From positions 94,920,546 to 94,984,545 of the forward strand of contig NC_090750.1 in the NCBI RefSeq assembly GCF_036898095.1: a DNA stretch of 64,000 nt, read 5' to 3'. Source of the DNA: Palaemon carinicauda (taxonomy: Eukaryota > Arthropoda > Malacostraca > Decapoda > Palaemonidae). This document shows, in pieces, positions 11,950 through 23,355 of this stretch. The notes beneath the pieces were generated by a model. That model did no database searches, was not told where the DNA came from, and was given only the letters and a program-made list of their open reading frames with translations. The translations under genes and the position numbers were made by a program. Each line of letters begins with the position of its first letter. Positions within the stretch are counted from its first letter, which is position 1.

Positions 11950-13521
11950 ATGGAAGATTCCTTTTCACACACTGTAATTAAGTTGGAAAATAATGATTTT
12001 GTGAACAGTATTGGTGTCTCTGATGATGGCTGTTTTTTCATGGATCCAGACATGGAATTCAGAGAAGAGCCAGAATTCAAAGCAGAGCCTGAAATAGAAT
12101 TCAAAGCAGAGCCAGAAATAGAATTCAAAGCGGAGACAGAATTATTTAAGTCAAGCGAAGGTGACATGAAATATTCTTTTGACTCTTATGCATCAGTGAG
12201 TGAGGAGGACTCGGAAATCAGCAAAACGGAATTCAATAAAGAAGAGGAGGAGATTGTAAAGACAGGCGTGGAAGAGGAACGTGCCATACAGTTTGGATCA
12301 AGTACAAAAGAGGACAAAGGAAAGGGAAGAGAAAGAGGGAAAGAATGTTTAAAGAATAAGGAGCAGATCGAAATCAGTGACTGTGGAAAACCTCTTTGTC
12401 AAGAAAGTGATTCCAAAACTCACACTGATGGTACGATGTTGGGTGGGAATTATGAAGAAAAACAATTTATTGGAATTGTTAAACCCCCCAACACTCACAA
12501 GCTAATTCACACCGGAGGTCAGCTGAGATGTAGAGAATGTGGCAAAACGTATTCCAGAGAAGTTTATCTTAAAGCACACTATAAAACTCACACTTCGAGG
12601 AGGTCATTCAAGTGTAGTGATTGTGACCAAGTCTTTTTTCGGAGAAGTTATCTCATTGTACATTTAAGAACTCACACTGGAGAGAAGCCATTTAAGTGCA
12701 GTATCTGTGACAAAGCATTTTCTCAGAAAAGTAATCTCACAACACATTATATGATTCATACTGGGGAGAATCCATTCAAGTGTAATATCTGTAACAAAAC
12801 ATTTTCTTCGAAACAAAATCTCACAATTCATTATAGACTTCACACTGGGGAGAGGCCATTTAAATGCAATGTCTGTGACAAAGCATTTTACGATTCAGGT
12901 CCTCTCACAGTACATTATAAAATTCACACTGGAGTGAAGCCATTTAAGTGCAGTGTCTGTGACAAAGCATTTTCTCGGAGAAAAAGTCTCACAACTCATA
13001 GTAGAATTCACACTGGGGAGAAGCCATTTAAGTGCAGTGTCTGTGACAAAGCATTTTCTGTGAGAAGAAGTCTCGCAACTCATAGTAGAATTCACACTGG
13101 GGAGAAGCCATTTAAGTGCAATGTTTGTGACCAAGCATTTTCTCATAGAACTAGACTCACGATTCATTATAGAATTCACACTGGAGAGAAGCCATTCAAG
13201 TGCAGTGTCTGTGACAAAGCATTTTCTCGGAGAAAAAGTCTCGCAATTCATAGTAGAATTCACTCTGGGGAGAAGCCATTTAAGTGCAGTGTCTGTGACA
13301 AAACATTTTCTGTGAGAAAAAGTCTCGCAACTCATAGTAGAATTCACACTGGGGAGAAGCCATTTAAGTGCAATGTTTGTGACAAAGCATTTTATTACAG
13401 GAATGGACTGACGATTCATTATAGAATTCACACTGGAGAGATGCCATTTAAGTGCAATATCTGTGACAAAGCATTTTCTGTGAAAACTCTCCTCACAACT
13501 CATTATAAAATTCACACTGGG
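11950..13521 (+). CDS. C2H2 zinc-finger protein (12 fingers), 3' end disrupted
   Basis: This is a probable nuclear DNA-binding protein. I take the ATG at 11950 (MEDSFSHTVIKLENND), although the frame is open further upstream and a 5' exon is possible. The N-terminal half is acidic and contains three 8-residue repeats EFKAEPEI at 12073-12144, with no recognised KRAB or ZAD domain. Twelve tandem C-x2-C-x12-H-x3-H fingers follow from about 12526, most joined by canonical TGEKPFKC linkers. Fingers 6-11 are very similar to one another, which suggests recent internal duplication. The gene-derived sequence ends with HTG at 13521, where a LINE begins. The next codon is TAA from the LINE, so a 524-residue protein ending after finger 12 could still be made. 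The original gene continued: a decayed 13th finger is at 15901-15982 and part of a further linker at 20178-20198. Confidence 0.85.
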
Positions 13522-15900
13522 TAAGACTCAAGGAGTAGACGAGATTCCGAATTACTGGCTTAAAAAGATTACAGTGCTGCACCAGCACTATGAGCAAGTC
13601 TTTTCAAGAATGATACAAGGAGAAGAAGAATTACCAGAGTGGCTCAAAACAAGAAACACCACTCTCCTCCCTAAGAGGTCTGAGACCAAACTCCCCAACA
13701 AATATAGACCTATCTGTTGTCTACAAGCAACCTACAAATGGCTCACAGGAGGCATAGCAGATGAGATCTATGAACACCTAGATCATGGCAATCATATTGA
13801 AAAAGAATAAAAAGGATGTATAAGAAACAAATTTGGAACCAAAGATCAATTACTAATTAACAAAACAATATTAGAAGACTGTAAGAAAAGGCAAAGGAAC
13901 CTTAATATGGCTTGGATAGACTATAAGAAGGCATTTGACAGCGTGACATACTCCTGCATACTTAAATGTCTGGAATTATATAACATCAATGAGGAAATAA
14001 GATCATTCCTGTCAGCTCAGATGGTTAAGTGGAAGACTGCCATATGTCTTAAACACACTGAGGGCCAGACAGTAATTCCAGATATAAAAATACAAAGAGG
14101 AATAATCCATGGTGACAGTCTCTTACCACTTCTCCTCTGCTTGACTATAGATCCGCTTAGTAAAATCTTGAAGGACCTCAATACCAGCTATGACCAGCTA
14201 TAAGTAGAAAAGACAACAAAAGAGTGAACCACTTGGTCTTCATGGATGACCTCAAACTACTGTATATGCAGACATGGAAGAAAAATTGGAAGAACTTGTT
14301 AGGACAGTCCACAGATTTTCAAGTGACATCTGCATGGACTTTGGATTAGATAAATGTGCTAAGGTTACCATCAAGAAAGGGAAGAAAGTAACATCAGATG
14401 GAATAGAAGTAGAGAAAGGCATGTTCGTAGAAGATCTGTCAGAAGAATCTACATATAAGTATTTGGGAATAGAAGAAAATACTTGTATAGAACACAAGAA
14501 AATGAGAGAAAAGATAAAGAAAGAGTACATCAGCTATCTAAAGAAGATCTATAAGTCAGAGTTAACACCAAAGAATAAGTTTATTGCCATAAATCAGCTA
14601 GTGATACCAGTGGCAACCTATGGATTTGTTATTATAGCTATACTAGCCACAAGGTGAGATAGATAGGATGGATATTATGGAAGAATCTATCCCTGAATAA
14701 AGTCACATATAGACACCAGTGTGTGGACAGAATATGCCTCCCATGCAGAGGTGTACTTGGCTTAACTGAGATTAATCAAGCCTAAACAGCAAAAGTAGTA
14801 AGTATAGGGCACTACTTAAAAAGCTCCAAGGATGAAAACATTGAAAATATTGCCCAACGTCATAATGAAACCCTGAGCCAACTAACATCAATAACAAAGG
14901 AAGCCAAGAACTTCACAAGAGAATTGCTAGAAGAAACAAAGGGGACTAAACAAGCTACAGCAACAACGATAGCTAAGAAGACAAGGCAGAAAATCAGTTC
15001 TAGAGAGGAGAAACTTAAAATGGAAAGGTGGAAACACTATGGGAAAACAGGAAGATTCTAAGAACTGGAAAAAAGTTACATAGTCAAAGAAGAGTCACTC
15101 AAATGAATAAGGAATGGAAATTTTGATTTTGACAGAGAGAGGATGATGATAGTAGAAGCACAAGACCAAGTCCTCCTAACAAACGGCTTCAAGAAAAGGG
15201 CGGGCATATCAGGAAACGACCAGTGTAGGATTTGTCATGCAGCAGTTGAGATTGTTGGTCATCTGGTCTCATCCTGCCAGACCCTACTTCCAGATGGTCA
15301 CTACACAGCTCGTCATAATAAGATTTGTCAATATATACATTGAAGAATATGTAAAGAATACAAAATTGAAGTGAAAGATAAGGTATGAGGAGCATGAACC
15401 AGATCCAGTTACCTCCAACATGACTATTATCATCTTTTATGATAATTCAAACAGGAAGATATGTACAGTAGAGGGAGGGGCTATAAAACTTGATATTGTG
15501 ATTTGAAATAGAGAAGATAAAACAGTAAAGATTAAAGATTTGACAGTACCCAAAGATTTTGGCCTTAATGGGAGACAGAAAATTATAAAATACCAAAAAA
15601 CTAAAGAGCGACCTGTAAAACACATGGGAACTGAAAGAAATAGGAATAATACCTGTGGGGGTGGTGGCAACAGGACTTATGAAGAAAAACCTGAGACATT
15701 ACCTTCAGGCAATACCAAGTTGCCCAAACATAAATGAGGTGCAGATGGCTGCTGCCATCAAGGGAGCGGTGACCATCTTGAAAAGAGCCCTGGGATACAA
15801 GGCTAGTGGAGCAGAGAGGTGCAACCATAGACCCTAGGCTGGGTTTCATTGCAGCACTGATATAAAGTGAAACCAATTAAGGTATTAGGACAAAGAGTTA
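13522..15900 (+). mobile_element. RLE-type LINE, copy A (5'-truncated), inserted in zinc-finger linker
   Basis: This non-LTR retrotransposon is homologous to the last 2.3 kb of copy B (15983-20177). It begins abruptly inside the RT coding region (TAAGACTC, equivalent to about 17839 in copy B) and ends with ATTAAGGTATTAGGACAAAG. RT motifs are present in broken frames: [40 protein letters not shown] and FMDDLKLLY. Downstream are a CRICHA..H..C zinc-knuckle-like motif and a decayed endonuclease region. It lies in the same orientation as the host gene. The flanks are CACACTGGG on the left and (A)GAAGCC on the right, the two halves of a C2H2 linker codon string, with no evident target duplication. 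RT and endonuclease frames contain multiple stops, so it is dead. Confidence 0.85.
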
Positions 15901-15982
15901 GAAGCCTTTCAAGTGAAATGTCTGTGACAAAGCTTTTTCTCGGAAAATTCATCTCACAAAACACAATAGAAGTGACACTGGA
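15901..15982 (+). pseudogene. Orphan finger 13 of the interrupted zinc-finger gene
   Basis: These 82 bp sit between the two LINE copies and encode (E)KPFK-stop-NVCDKAFSRKIHLTKHN ending in SDTG. This is a C2H2 finger aligned to the twelve upstream, which have an 84-bp period. The first zinc-binding Cys codon is now TGA, and the last His is Asp, so it has decayed since it was cut off from the gene. It is both the 3' flank of LINE copy A and the 5' flank of LINE copy B. Confidence 0.85.
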
Positions 15983-16053
15983 TTTTTCTTCATCCCCTCA
16001 CTTTGAATAATCAAGGTGAGGGCAGCTTCAGATGAAAAAATAAGCCGCGGACA

Positions 16054-17488
16054 ATGAGGAACTCAAATAAAAATATGTCAAACAATGAGCAAAGGTGCTG
16101 GAAAGGTACCAACCAGGATGAAACGGTCCCCTCAACTCATCCCTGCACTAGCCAGGTTGCTGAGAGCGATGGGGCAACTTCATTACATGCATCGAATACC
16201 CACCAGTGATCCCCACCAGATCAGCAAAGTCCTGATCCTGGGCCCCAGCAACCATCAAGACAAGGAACCAAAACAAAAGCAAGACTATTTCAGAATGGTC
16301 CCTTGCGGAGAAGAAAGTACTCCTCTTCTGCTTCACCTACTCGTGGTATAAGGGGTAGGGAAGACGTAGAAACCAAGTATTTGAGGAAAAAATTAGAGAT
16401 TCTGATTTACCACCTGAGAAAATTGCTGCCACCAATTCGAGACTACAGTATTACCATCGATAGTTTTACAAATTCTATTGAAGAAGCAATAGAAAATATA
16501 AATAAAAAGCCCGGGCTAAAGCAAAGAGTGACTATGAAGAAAGAGAAGTGAACAACATGAATACAGAAAAAGTAGATGAGACAGAAAAGAAGAATGGGCA
16601 GTGGAGGATGCCAAAGAAAAGTTTACGAGACAAAGAGAAAGATGCAATGAGTGGGAGAGAATATTCCATCATCACTGCCCAAATAAGATTGGTATATCCA
16701 GATCAAAGCTCATCACCCAGAAATTTAATTTCATTGCATATAAACACTTTAATGAAGCCAAAATTCGAAAGATGAGGGAGGATGTTGAAGACATGATAAA
16801 ATACAACAAATGCCCCATAGAGGAGCCCCTAGAAATGACAATGGGGAATACTGTGGAAAAAACAGCTCAAGTTCAGAAAAGACCATTACCACCAGTACCT
16901 CGGAGCACCACAACCCCAAGGCAAGAAAGACAAGTGAGGACAGCAACACCCGAACCACCGGGCTCTCCCTCTTCAAGCTCTAGCATGGGCACATTAGAAT
17001 CAAGCAGCCCTGCGAGAAGAAATGGAAACCGCACTCCACCTAGGCGACCAAGAAACATCAAAACTGAGCTTGACCCTCAACAACAGGAACTAGAAGAGGA
17101 ACTGGCCAATAAAATTGAACAAACCAAAACAATATCACAGGAAGATCGACCCAATCAGATCAAACTTAAAGAAAATAAAGAACTAAAAACTTGGGTGAAT
17201 CAAGTCAACACAGGGCTTGTTAGATTGGTCCCAGGAGGATTAAGTTTGACAGAAATTAATCATATCAATTATGGTGCTGCCTGGTACATACAAAGTAAGA
17301 TCATACCAGATTATAAAGAAAAGAGAGGAATCCAGCCAAAGAAAAGAAATATAGAGCCAATATGGAAAAAGAAACAACATGATAAAATAAACCAGTTAAG
17401 GGCAGAGATCTCGCAAATGTCCACGTATATGAAAGACCAAAATCACACTCAAAATCTACTTAAGAAAGTAAGAAAAATTAAGGAATAG
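16054..17488 (+). pseudogene. LINE copy B, N-terminal part of ORF
   Basis: The reading starts at ATG 16054 with a Ser/Pro/Gln-rich low-complexity region interrupted by one TGA near 16201. It continues to a stop at 16549. The frame then shifts, and 16601-17488 is open. The latter contains a Cys/His cluster (CNEWERIFHHHCPNK) that could be a degenerate zinc-binding site. A Pro/Ser-rich linker follows, then LTEINHINYGAAWYI, and a basic stretch with IEPIWKKKQ and INQLRAEISQM. Such a W-containing basic helix often precedes the RT in RLE-type LINEs. No tandem C2H2 or clear Myb domain is visible. The role in target recognition is inferred from family position only. Confidence 0.6.
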
Positions 17489-19190
17489 ATGATAAGCAAA
17501 TGAGAGGAAAACTAGCAGAACACCAAGCCAAAGTACAGGCCCTAGCTTCACAAATAAGAAACAATGAACATAAAATCAAAACAGATAAACAGGCAGTTCA
17601 GTGAAAATCCAAAGATTGTGTTTATAAATATGGTGAAAGAAACAATCGAGGTACGAACACCACCAAGCAGGGAATATCTGGAGAGGTTTTGGAAGCCACT
17701 GTTTGAAGATCCGAGGCAACACCAAGAGAATTCGTGCATTGACATCATTAGGCAGAAGAATAGCCAGAAACAACAAATGACCGCAATAAGGTTCACCACA
17801 GAAAAGTTAGCAAGAAAAATCAAAGAATATAGTAATTTTAAGACTCCAGGAGTAGACAAGATTCCGAAATTCTGGCTGAAAAATTATCACAGTGCTACAC
17901 CAACACTATGAACAAGTCTTTTCAAGCAAGGAGAAGAAGAATCAAAAGAGTGGGTCACAACAGGAAACACCACTCTCCTCTCCAAGAGTTCTGAGGCTGA
18001 ACTCCCCAACTTATATAGGCCCATCTGTTGTCTACCAACAACGTACAAATGGCTCACAGGAGTTATAGCAGATGAGATCTATGAACACCTAGATTAAGGC
18101 AAATATATGGATGGAAAAAGAACAAAAGGGATGTATAAGAAACAAACATGGAACCAAAGATCAATTGATAACAAAACAATGTTAGAAGACTGTAAGAGAA
18201 GGCAAAGGAAGCTTAATATGGCTTGGATAGACTATAACAAGGCATTTGACAGCGTGACATACTCCTGGATACTTAAATGTCTGGAATTATATAACATCAA
18301 TGAGGAAATAAGATCATTCCTGTCAGCTCAGATGGTTAAGTGGAAGACTTCCATATGTCTTAAACACACTGAGGGCCAGACAGTAATTCCAGACACAAAA
18401 ATACAAAGAGGAATATTCCATGGTGACAGTCTCTGACCACTTTTTTTTTCTGCTTGACCATAGATCCGCTTAGTAAGATCTTGAAGGACCTTAACATCAG
18501 CTATGACCTAAACAGACGCATAAGTAGAAAAGACAACAAAAGAGTGAACCACTTGGTCTTCGTGGATGACCTCAAACTACTGTATATGCAGACACGGAAG
18601 AAAAATTGGAAGAACTTGTTAGGACAGTCCACAGATTTTCAAGTGACATCTGCATGGACTTTGGATTAGATAAATGTGCTAAGGTTACCGTCAAGAAAGG
18701 GAAGAAAGTAACATCAGATGGAATAGAAGTAGAGAAAGGCATGTTCATAGAAGATCTGTCAGAAGAATCTACATATAAGTATTTGGGAATAGAAAAAAAT
18801 AATGTTATAGAACACAAGAAAATGAGAGAAAAGATAAAGAAAGAGTACATCGGCCACCTGAAGAAGATCTGTAAGTCAGAAATAAAACCAAAGAATAAGA
18901 GCCATGCCATAAATCAGCTAGAGATACCAGTAATGACCTACGGTTTTGGTATGTTAGACTGGTCACAAGGTGAGATAGATAGGATAGATGTTAAGACCAG
19001 GAAGATTATCACTGCATAAAGTCACATATAGAAACCAATATATGGACAGAATATACCTCCCATGCAGAGGAGGTGGACTTGCCTTAACCGAAATCAATCA
19101 ATCCTACAGAGCAGCAATAGTAAGCATAGGGCAATACTTAAAAAGCTCTGAGGATGAAAACATCAAAAATTAATCCCTGAGCCAACAAAC
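17489..19190 (+). pseudogene. LINE copy B reverse transcriptase
   Basis: The RT would prime on nicked target DNA. Readable motifs in order are [30 protein letters not shown] (catalytic Asp), IQRGIFHGDSL and HLVFVDDLKLLY, where FVDD stands for the usual F/YxDD. YKYLGIEKN and PCRGGGLALTEINQSY follow. The style ([12 protein letters not shown] and GDSL..PLL) is that of R4/Dong/NeSL-like RLE elements. At least four frame breaks are present between 17489 and 19190, so it is not translated as one protein. Confidence 0.8.
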
Positions 19191-19399
19191 ATCAATAACA
19201 AAGCAGGTTAAGAACTTCGCAGGAGAATTGCTAGAAGAAACAATGGGCAATGAACAGACTCTAGGATGACCAGGTAGAAATTCAGTTTCAGAGAAGAGAA
19301 ACTTAGAATGGAAAGGTGGAAACTCCATGGAAAAGCAGGAAGATTCCAAGAAGAACTGGAAAAAGATTGCATAGACAAAAAAAGTCACTCAATTGGATA

Positions 19400-20010
19400 A
19401 GGAATGGAAATCTAGGTTTTGATGGGGAAAGGATGATAGGAGCATAAGACAAAGGCCTCCTAACAAACGGTTTCAAGAAAATGTCAGGCGTATCAGGAAA
19501 CGACCAGTGTAGGTTTTGTCATACAGCAGTTGAGAGTGTTGGTCATCTGGTTTCAGCCAGCCAGACTCTACTTGCAGATGGTCACTACACAGCTTGTCAC
19601 AATAAGATCTGTAAATATATACATTGGAAAATATGTAAAGAATACAAAATTGAAGTAAAAGATAAGGTTTGGGACCATGAACCAGAATCAGTTACCTCCA
19701 ACAGAGGCATTATCATCTTTTATGATAAGATAATCCTGACAGGAAGATATATAGAAGGAGGTGCTATAAGACCTGATATTGTGATTTGGAATAAAGAAGA
19801 AACAACAGCAAAAATTATAGATGTGACATTACCCACTGATTTTGGCCTCAATAGAGCTGAGAGGCAGAAAATAACAAAATATCAAGAACTGAAGAACAAC
19901 TTGAAAAACACATGGGAACTGAAAGAGATAGGAATAATATCTGTGGTGGTGGGGCAACAGGACTTATGAAGCAAAACCTGAGACAATACATTCAGGTGAT
20001 ACCAAAGCAT
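19400..20010 (+). pseudogene. LINE copy B zinc knuckle and restriction-like endonuclease
   Basis: An open stretch at 19481-19969 encodes CRFCHTAVESVGHLV..C, a CCHC-type motif. A PD-(D/E)xK-like core follows with RPDIVIWNKEETTAKIIDV, where the Pro-Asp and downstream acidic/Lys residues sit as in R2-type endonucleases. A C-terminal segment (LRQYIQVIPKH then a helix KRAHGY) resembles the tail conserved in R4/NeSL elements. This endonuclease makes the first nick at the target and so determines insertion specificity. This copy keeps the catalytic core in one frame. Confidence 0.75.
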
Positions 20011-20177
20011 AATAAATTGCAGATTGCTGCCATCGAGGGAACGGTGACCATCTTGAAAAGAGCCCATGGATACAAGGCTAGTGGAGCATAGAGGTGCAAC
20101 TGTAGACCCCAGCTTGGGGTCCATTGCATCACTAATATAGAGTAAAACCAATTAAGGTATTAAGACAAGGGGATTAA

Positions 20178-20198
20178 CCATTAAAGTGCAATGTATGT
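20178..20198 (+). other. Continuation of zinc-finger linker after LINE copy B
   Basis: The bases encode PLKCNVC and match the PFKCNVC codons of finger 8 (near 13110) at 19 of 21 positions. Beyond 20198 the similarity to fingers ends and an in-frame TAG appears soon after. Either the host gene ended here or this part has decayed. Confidence 0.7.
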
Positions 20199-21340
20199 TT
20201 TGAAATTTAGTCTTCCACAGGATATGGAGATATAAGAAAAAAAGGGAAGTCATAAAATTATTTTAAAGAGAGGAGAAAGTTTTAACAAAGAGATCAAATG
20301 TTCATACTAGCCATACTAATTGAAATTACTCTAAGTTAATGTATAATTACGATGAAATTCTTTTTTATCTTACCTTTTGATATTATTATTGGTGTCAGTA
20401 TTTCCACAAGCACTCTCACAAACAGCCACAATATTTCTTGAACAAAAGTGTTACATTTGTTGTTTGTTAGGCTTCTTGGAGTTAATTGTATGTACATTGG
20501 TTTTTTTTATACATTTTAAAACAAATTTTGTATAATTATATAATAATATTACAAGTGTAAAAATTTTAATAAAAGGGAATTTTCTTGATACCTCAAAGTA
20601 CAAAGTTTGTTTCATCTCATCAGTTTTTCCTGGGCACTTTTTGTTTATGAAGCTTCCCCAGCACCGGTTAATATATTGACTGAGCATTCGTTTTTTTATT
20701 GGTATGCTTTGATGCCTTTATTTTATTTTTCAATATTTAAAATTATTTTTCCTAAAGTTTCCCATCTAGATGTAAGCAACTTAAAAAATGCAAACATTGA
20801 AAGGAGCTAGTGCAGTAGTATGTGTCCTTTTCAGGAATTTTGAGCTGATCCAAAGGTTGACTGACTTCCATTTTATATCATGTTCTTGTGACCTCAGTGG
20901 TGATTGGGGTTGACTTTGTGGTGTGTGCCAAAGAGTAGGTGGATTATTTTTTATGATACAACATAACAGGAAGCTTCACATGTTTGTGTCAGTTGGGATA
21001 AGAGAGTATTGCAAATATGTACAGACCCTTTTCGTCCCTTTTGAATAGTAGCCAATTCTGTATCAAGTTGACTATTTTTTGGTGACTTGAGTTACATTTT
21101 GAGTGCCAGATCTTATGAAATGGAAAGGGATGTCTTGTTGCAGGATTGGTCGAACCTTGACATTTATGTATTGGCCCAGTTCTCAATGATTTTGAAGGTG
21201 ACAAACAATCAGTGTTGTTGGTCTTCAGAATGACTGGTTGTTTCTTATCTATGATTTCTGCTGTTAAATTGCCTGAGAAGGTTGTTTCTCAGCACCAATT
21301 TCCTCAGACAACCTGTGTGTTGAGGTGGACACCTAAGATC
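20199..21340. other. AT-rich stretch, nothing recognised
   Basis: No long open frame or repeat signature is seen. Poly-T and poly-A runs are frequent. Confidence 0.4.
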
Positions 21341-21344
21341 CCAT

Positions 21345-22100
21345 GTGGGTGAGCTATCCCCATGGAGACTGTCCACCATATCCTCAAAGAAAAAGTTGTT
21401 TTCTAGGCCCTCTAGAATATCTATTGTAGTTTCCCAGAGACATTATACCAATATTCTTCATCAAAGACAGTGGCATTTATATTTTGATTGTTGCAAATCC
21501 AGAAAAGTATCAGTGACTAGAACTAGTTTGGATGATGTTAAGTTTCTACCTTTCCTTTTTTACGAGAAGAAAATATTTTTATGCTAAGGGTTTTAAGTTC
21601 ATGGTTAATACCATTCTTAAACATCTTAGATTGAATTTATCTACTTTGTGTATCATTGTGAAAATATTCTCAGTTCTTTTAGTTTTGAGAAGCATTCAGT
21701 TTTCAGGTTTGTTCACTGGAATTTGTATGTGATCTTAAAATATTTGCAAGATTCATGTTTTGAGCCTTTTGAAGGCCTTTCAAGAGTCTTGCCTCCAAAG
21801 CTCTGTTATTGTTGGCTTTGGCTTTGACCAAATGTATTAGTGAACCTTAGGGTCTCTCTAAGGATGTTGACTTTTTTGTAAGGATAAAATGATTGTGTCT
21901 GTCTTGGTAAGGAAAGGGTCTTATTCAGTTTTCTATTTGTTCATTTTTAGAAAGGAAGTCAATTATTGCTTCTAAGGATAGGCTTCTTTGTCCTATTAGG
22001 TGTGTGAGGGTTTATCTAGACAAAGCAAATAGTATTAGGAAGAAGGTTCTTAGTTTGTTTTATGGGATTAGGGTGCCAAGAATACTATGACCTTCCCAAT
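21345..22100 (+). pseudogene. Decayed DIRS-like tyrosine recombinase
   Basis: Several frames carry the signature order of a DIRS recombinase. An N-terminal SAM-like segment contains QRHYTNILHQRQWHLYFD and VKFLPFLFYEKK. FMVNTILKHLRL and LLVLRSIQF follow. An ALLLLALALTKCISEP string fits the LLALA..KR.SEL box around the first catalytic Arg, here lost. CPIRCVRVYLDKANSIRKK then matches the CPVRAL..YL segment. The HxxR and Tyr parts were not found. Frameshifts are frequent, so this is an old remnant, unrelated in detail to copies 1-6. It may belong to the same ancient element as the remnant near 10 kb, with the zinc-finger block in between, but that is speculation. Confidence 0.55.
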
Positions 22101-22875
22101 TAACAGAAGTCAAGCAGTTGTCGAATTTGCTTCAACTTAGTAAAAGGAAGAATTGCCCACATTTCTTGCCTGACAACACCTTTTATACCTATGGTTGGGT
22201 ATTGTGTTGGCAAAGCGACATAAGGAAAGAAGTATTCTTGAAAGATATACATCAACATAATGGTAGCTTTTCGATGGTAAAGCCATACCAACCTCACGAG
22301 TGCATATATGATGAATTCTATCCTTAAAATGATATTAATGGTATAGAATTATTGTTAAAACAGATAAATTTAGGTTTGATAAGTGTTTATTCAAGGTAAA
22401 TTCATGAGTTGAAACTGAATTTATAAGATTATTAAACTGCTCTCATACATCCAGTGTAGAAAATAAGTTGAATGTGTTTAATACTTGCCAATGGTACCCT
22501 GAACCTCACTACACTGCAGCATTAGCTTTGAACCTCCATTCAACCCTCAGGGGCTTGGAAAGAGGCTGCTTCTGCTGAATGAATGGTAAAATCAACATCA
22601 ACAGCTAACTTGCTTAACAAAGATAGAGAGACAGATGCAGATTGCACATCAAACACACATTGTTTATATAGTGTTGTGGACTTTGAGGAACATTACTATA
22701 AATAATTTTTCTACATTTTTCTTTCGTATTTTGGTCTCGCTCCCAATATAGCAGTTACCCTGGAATCTTTCGCTCCCTCACTTTGTTTTCTTCACTGAAA
22801 AATGGGACGACTGCTTTAAATGAACTAAGCTCGTTGACAGTACTATAAGCCATGTACGTGATGTCACTGCATAAA
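22101..22875. other. Non-coding stretch, nothing recognised
   Basis: AT-rich sequence up to the right end of DIRS copy 2. Short open frames show no domain. Confidence 0.4.
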
Positions 22876-23355
22876 AGGGATTTTGACGAAGGAAAAATCT
22901 ATTTCTGGGGAGAGACCTGTGATGCTCGGTGAAAAAGTCCTTCTTTACACTTCTTCTGATATAAATCTTCCAAATATACCAGAGAAAGATAAAAGCATGG
23001 AATGCAGAGGTTACTACTCTTGCGCGAGCACCTCGTGGGTGTCGTGTATACATCAGGGGCGTGTGAAAACCACTATTCACAGGCTGTCTTCCATTTACAT
23101 AACTCCTTCATCAAAGGGAAGGGCCGTAACAAAGACAACAGAAACCACACTTGGACCACGCCACCGTCACCCACACGATCGCCCTCTAGGTCATCCTTCT
23201 GCAAGAACATATGGCTTGGCAAGGAAAGGGTGGGTCCGTACAAAAATAACCGGGAAGGGTTTCACCGGGCGTCACAGGTCTCTCCCCAGAAATAGATTTT
23301 TCCTTCGTCAAAATCCCTTTTCTGGGTCGACCTGTGACGGCCGGTGAAAATGTAC
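22876..23355 (-). repeat. Right-terminal module and ICR of DIRS copy 2
   Basis: AGGGATTTTGACGAAGGAAA..GGAGAGACCTG at the left and its near-perfect reverse complement at 23270-23323 enclose about 340 bp. The interior is an inverted copy of the element's left-end region (AGATAAAAGCATGGAATGC, CGCGAGCACCT). The adjacent TTTCTGGGTCGACCTG..GGCCGGTGAAAA completes the ICR. Confidence 0.8.

Larger units (their letters stand above)
15983..20177 (+). mobile_element. RLE-type LINE, copy B (near full length)
   Basis: This 4.2-kb non-LTR retrotransposon has a single long coding region and an endonuclease downstream of the RT, the layout of the R2/R4/NeSL group rather than of APE-encoding LINEs. The 5' end (TTTTTCTTCATCCCC) directly follows a finger-13 HTG. 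The 3' end (ATTAAGGTATTAAGACAAGG) is followed by sequence matching the next C2H2 linker. The copy shares its whole 3' half with copy A but is an independent insertion, because it has its own flanks. The coding region is broken by a few stops and frameshifts. The 3' end has no poly(A) and no simple repeat tail. Confidence 0.87.

Noticed and set aside
12895..13515. Long open frame on the minus strand opposite the zinc fingers
   Set aside because: It is a by-product of the 84-bp finger repeat; the repeated antisense peptide has no independent domain.
15901..15982. Finger 13 as part of the LINE's own 5' end
   Set aside because: Copy A has the finger at its 3' side, and it aligns in period with the host fingers, so it belongs to the host gene.
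22876..23323. The 450-bp inverted-repeat unit as an independent foldback MITE
   Set aside because: It always sits at DIRS right ends, and its ends plus the adjacent repeat form the expected internal complementary region.
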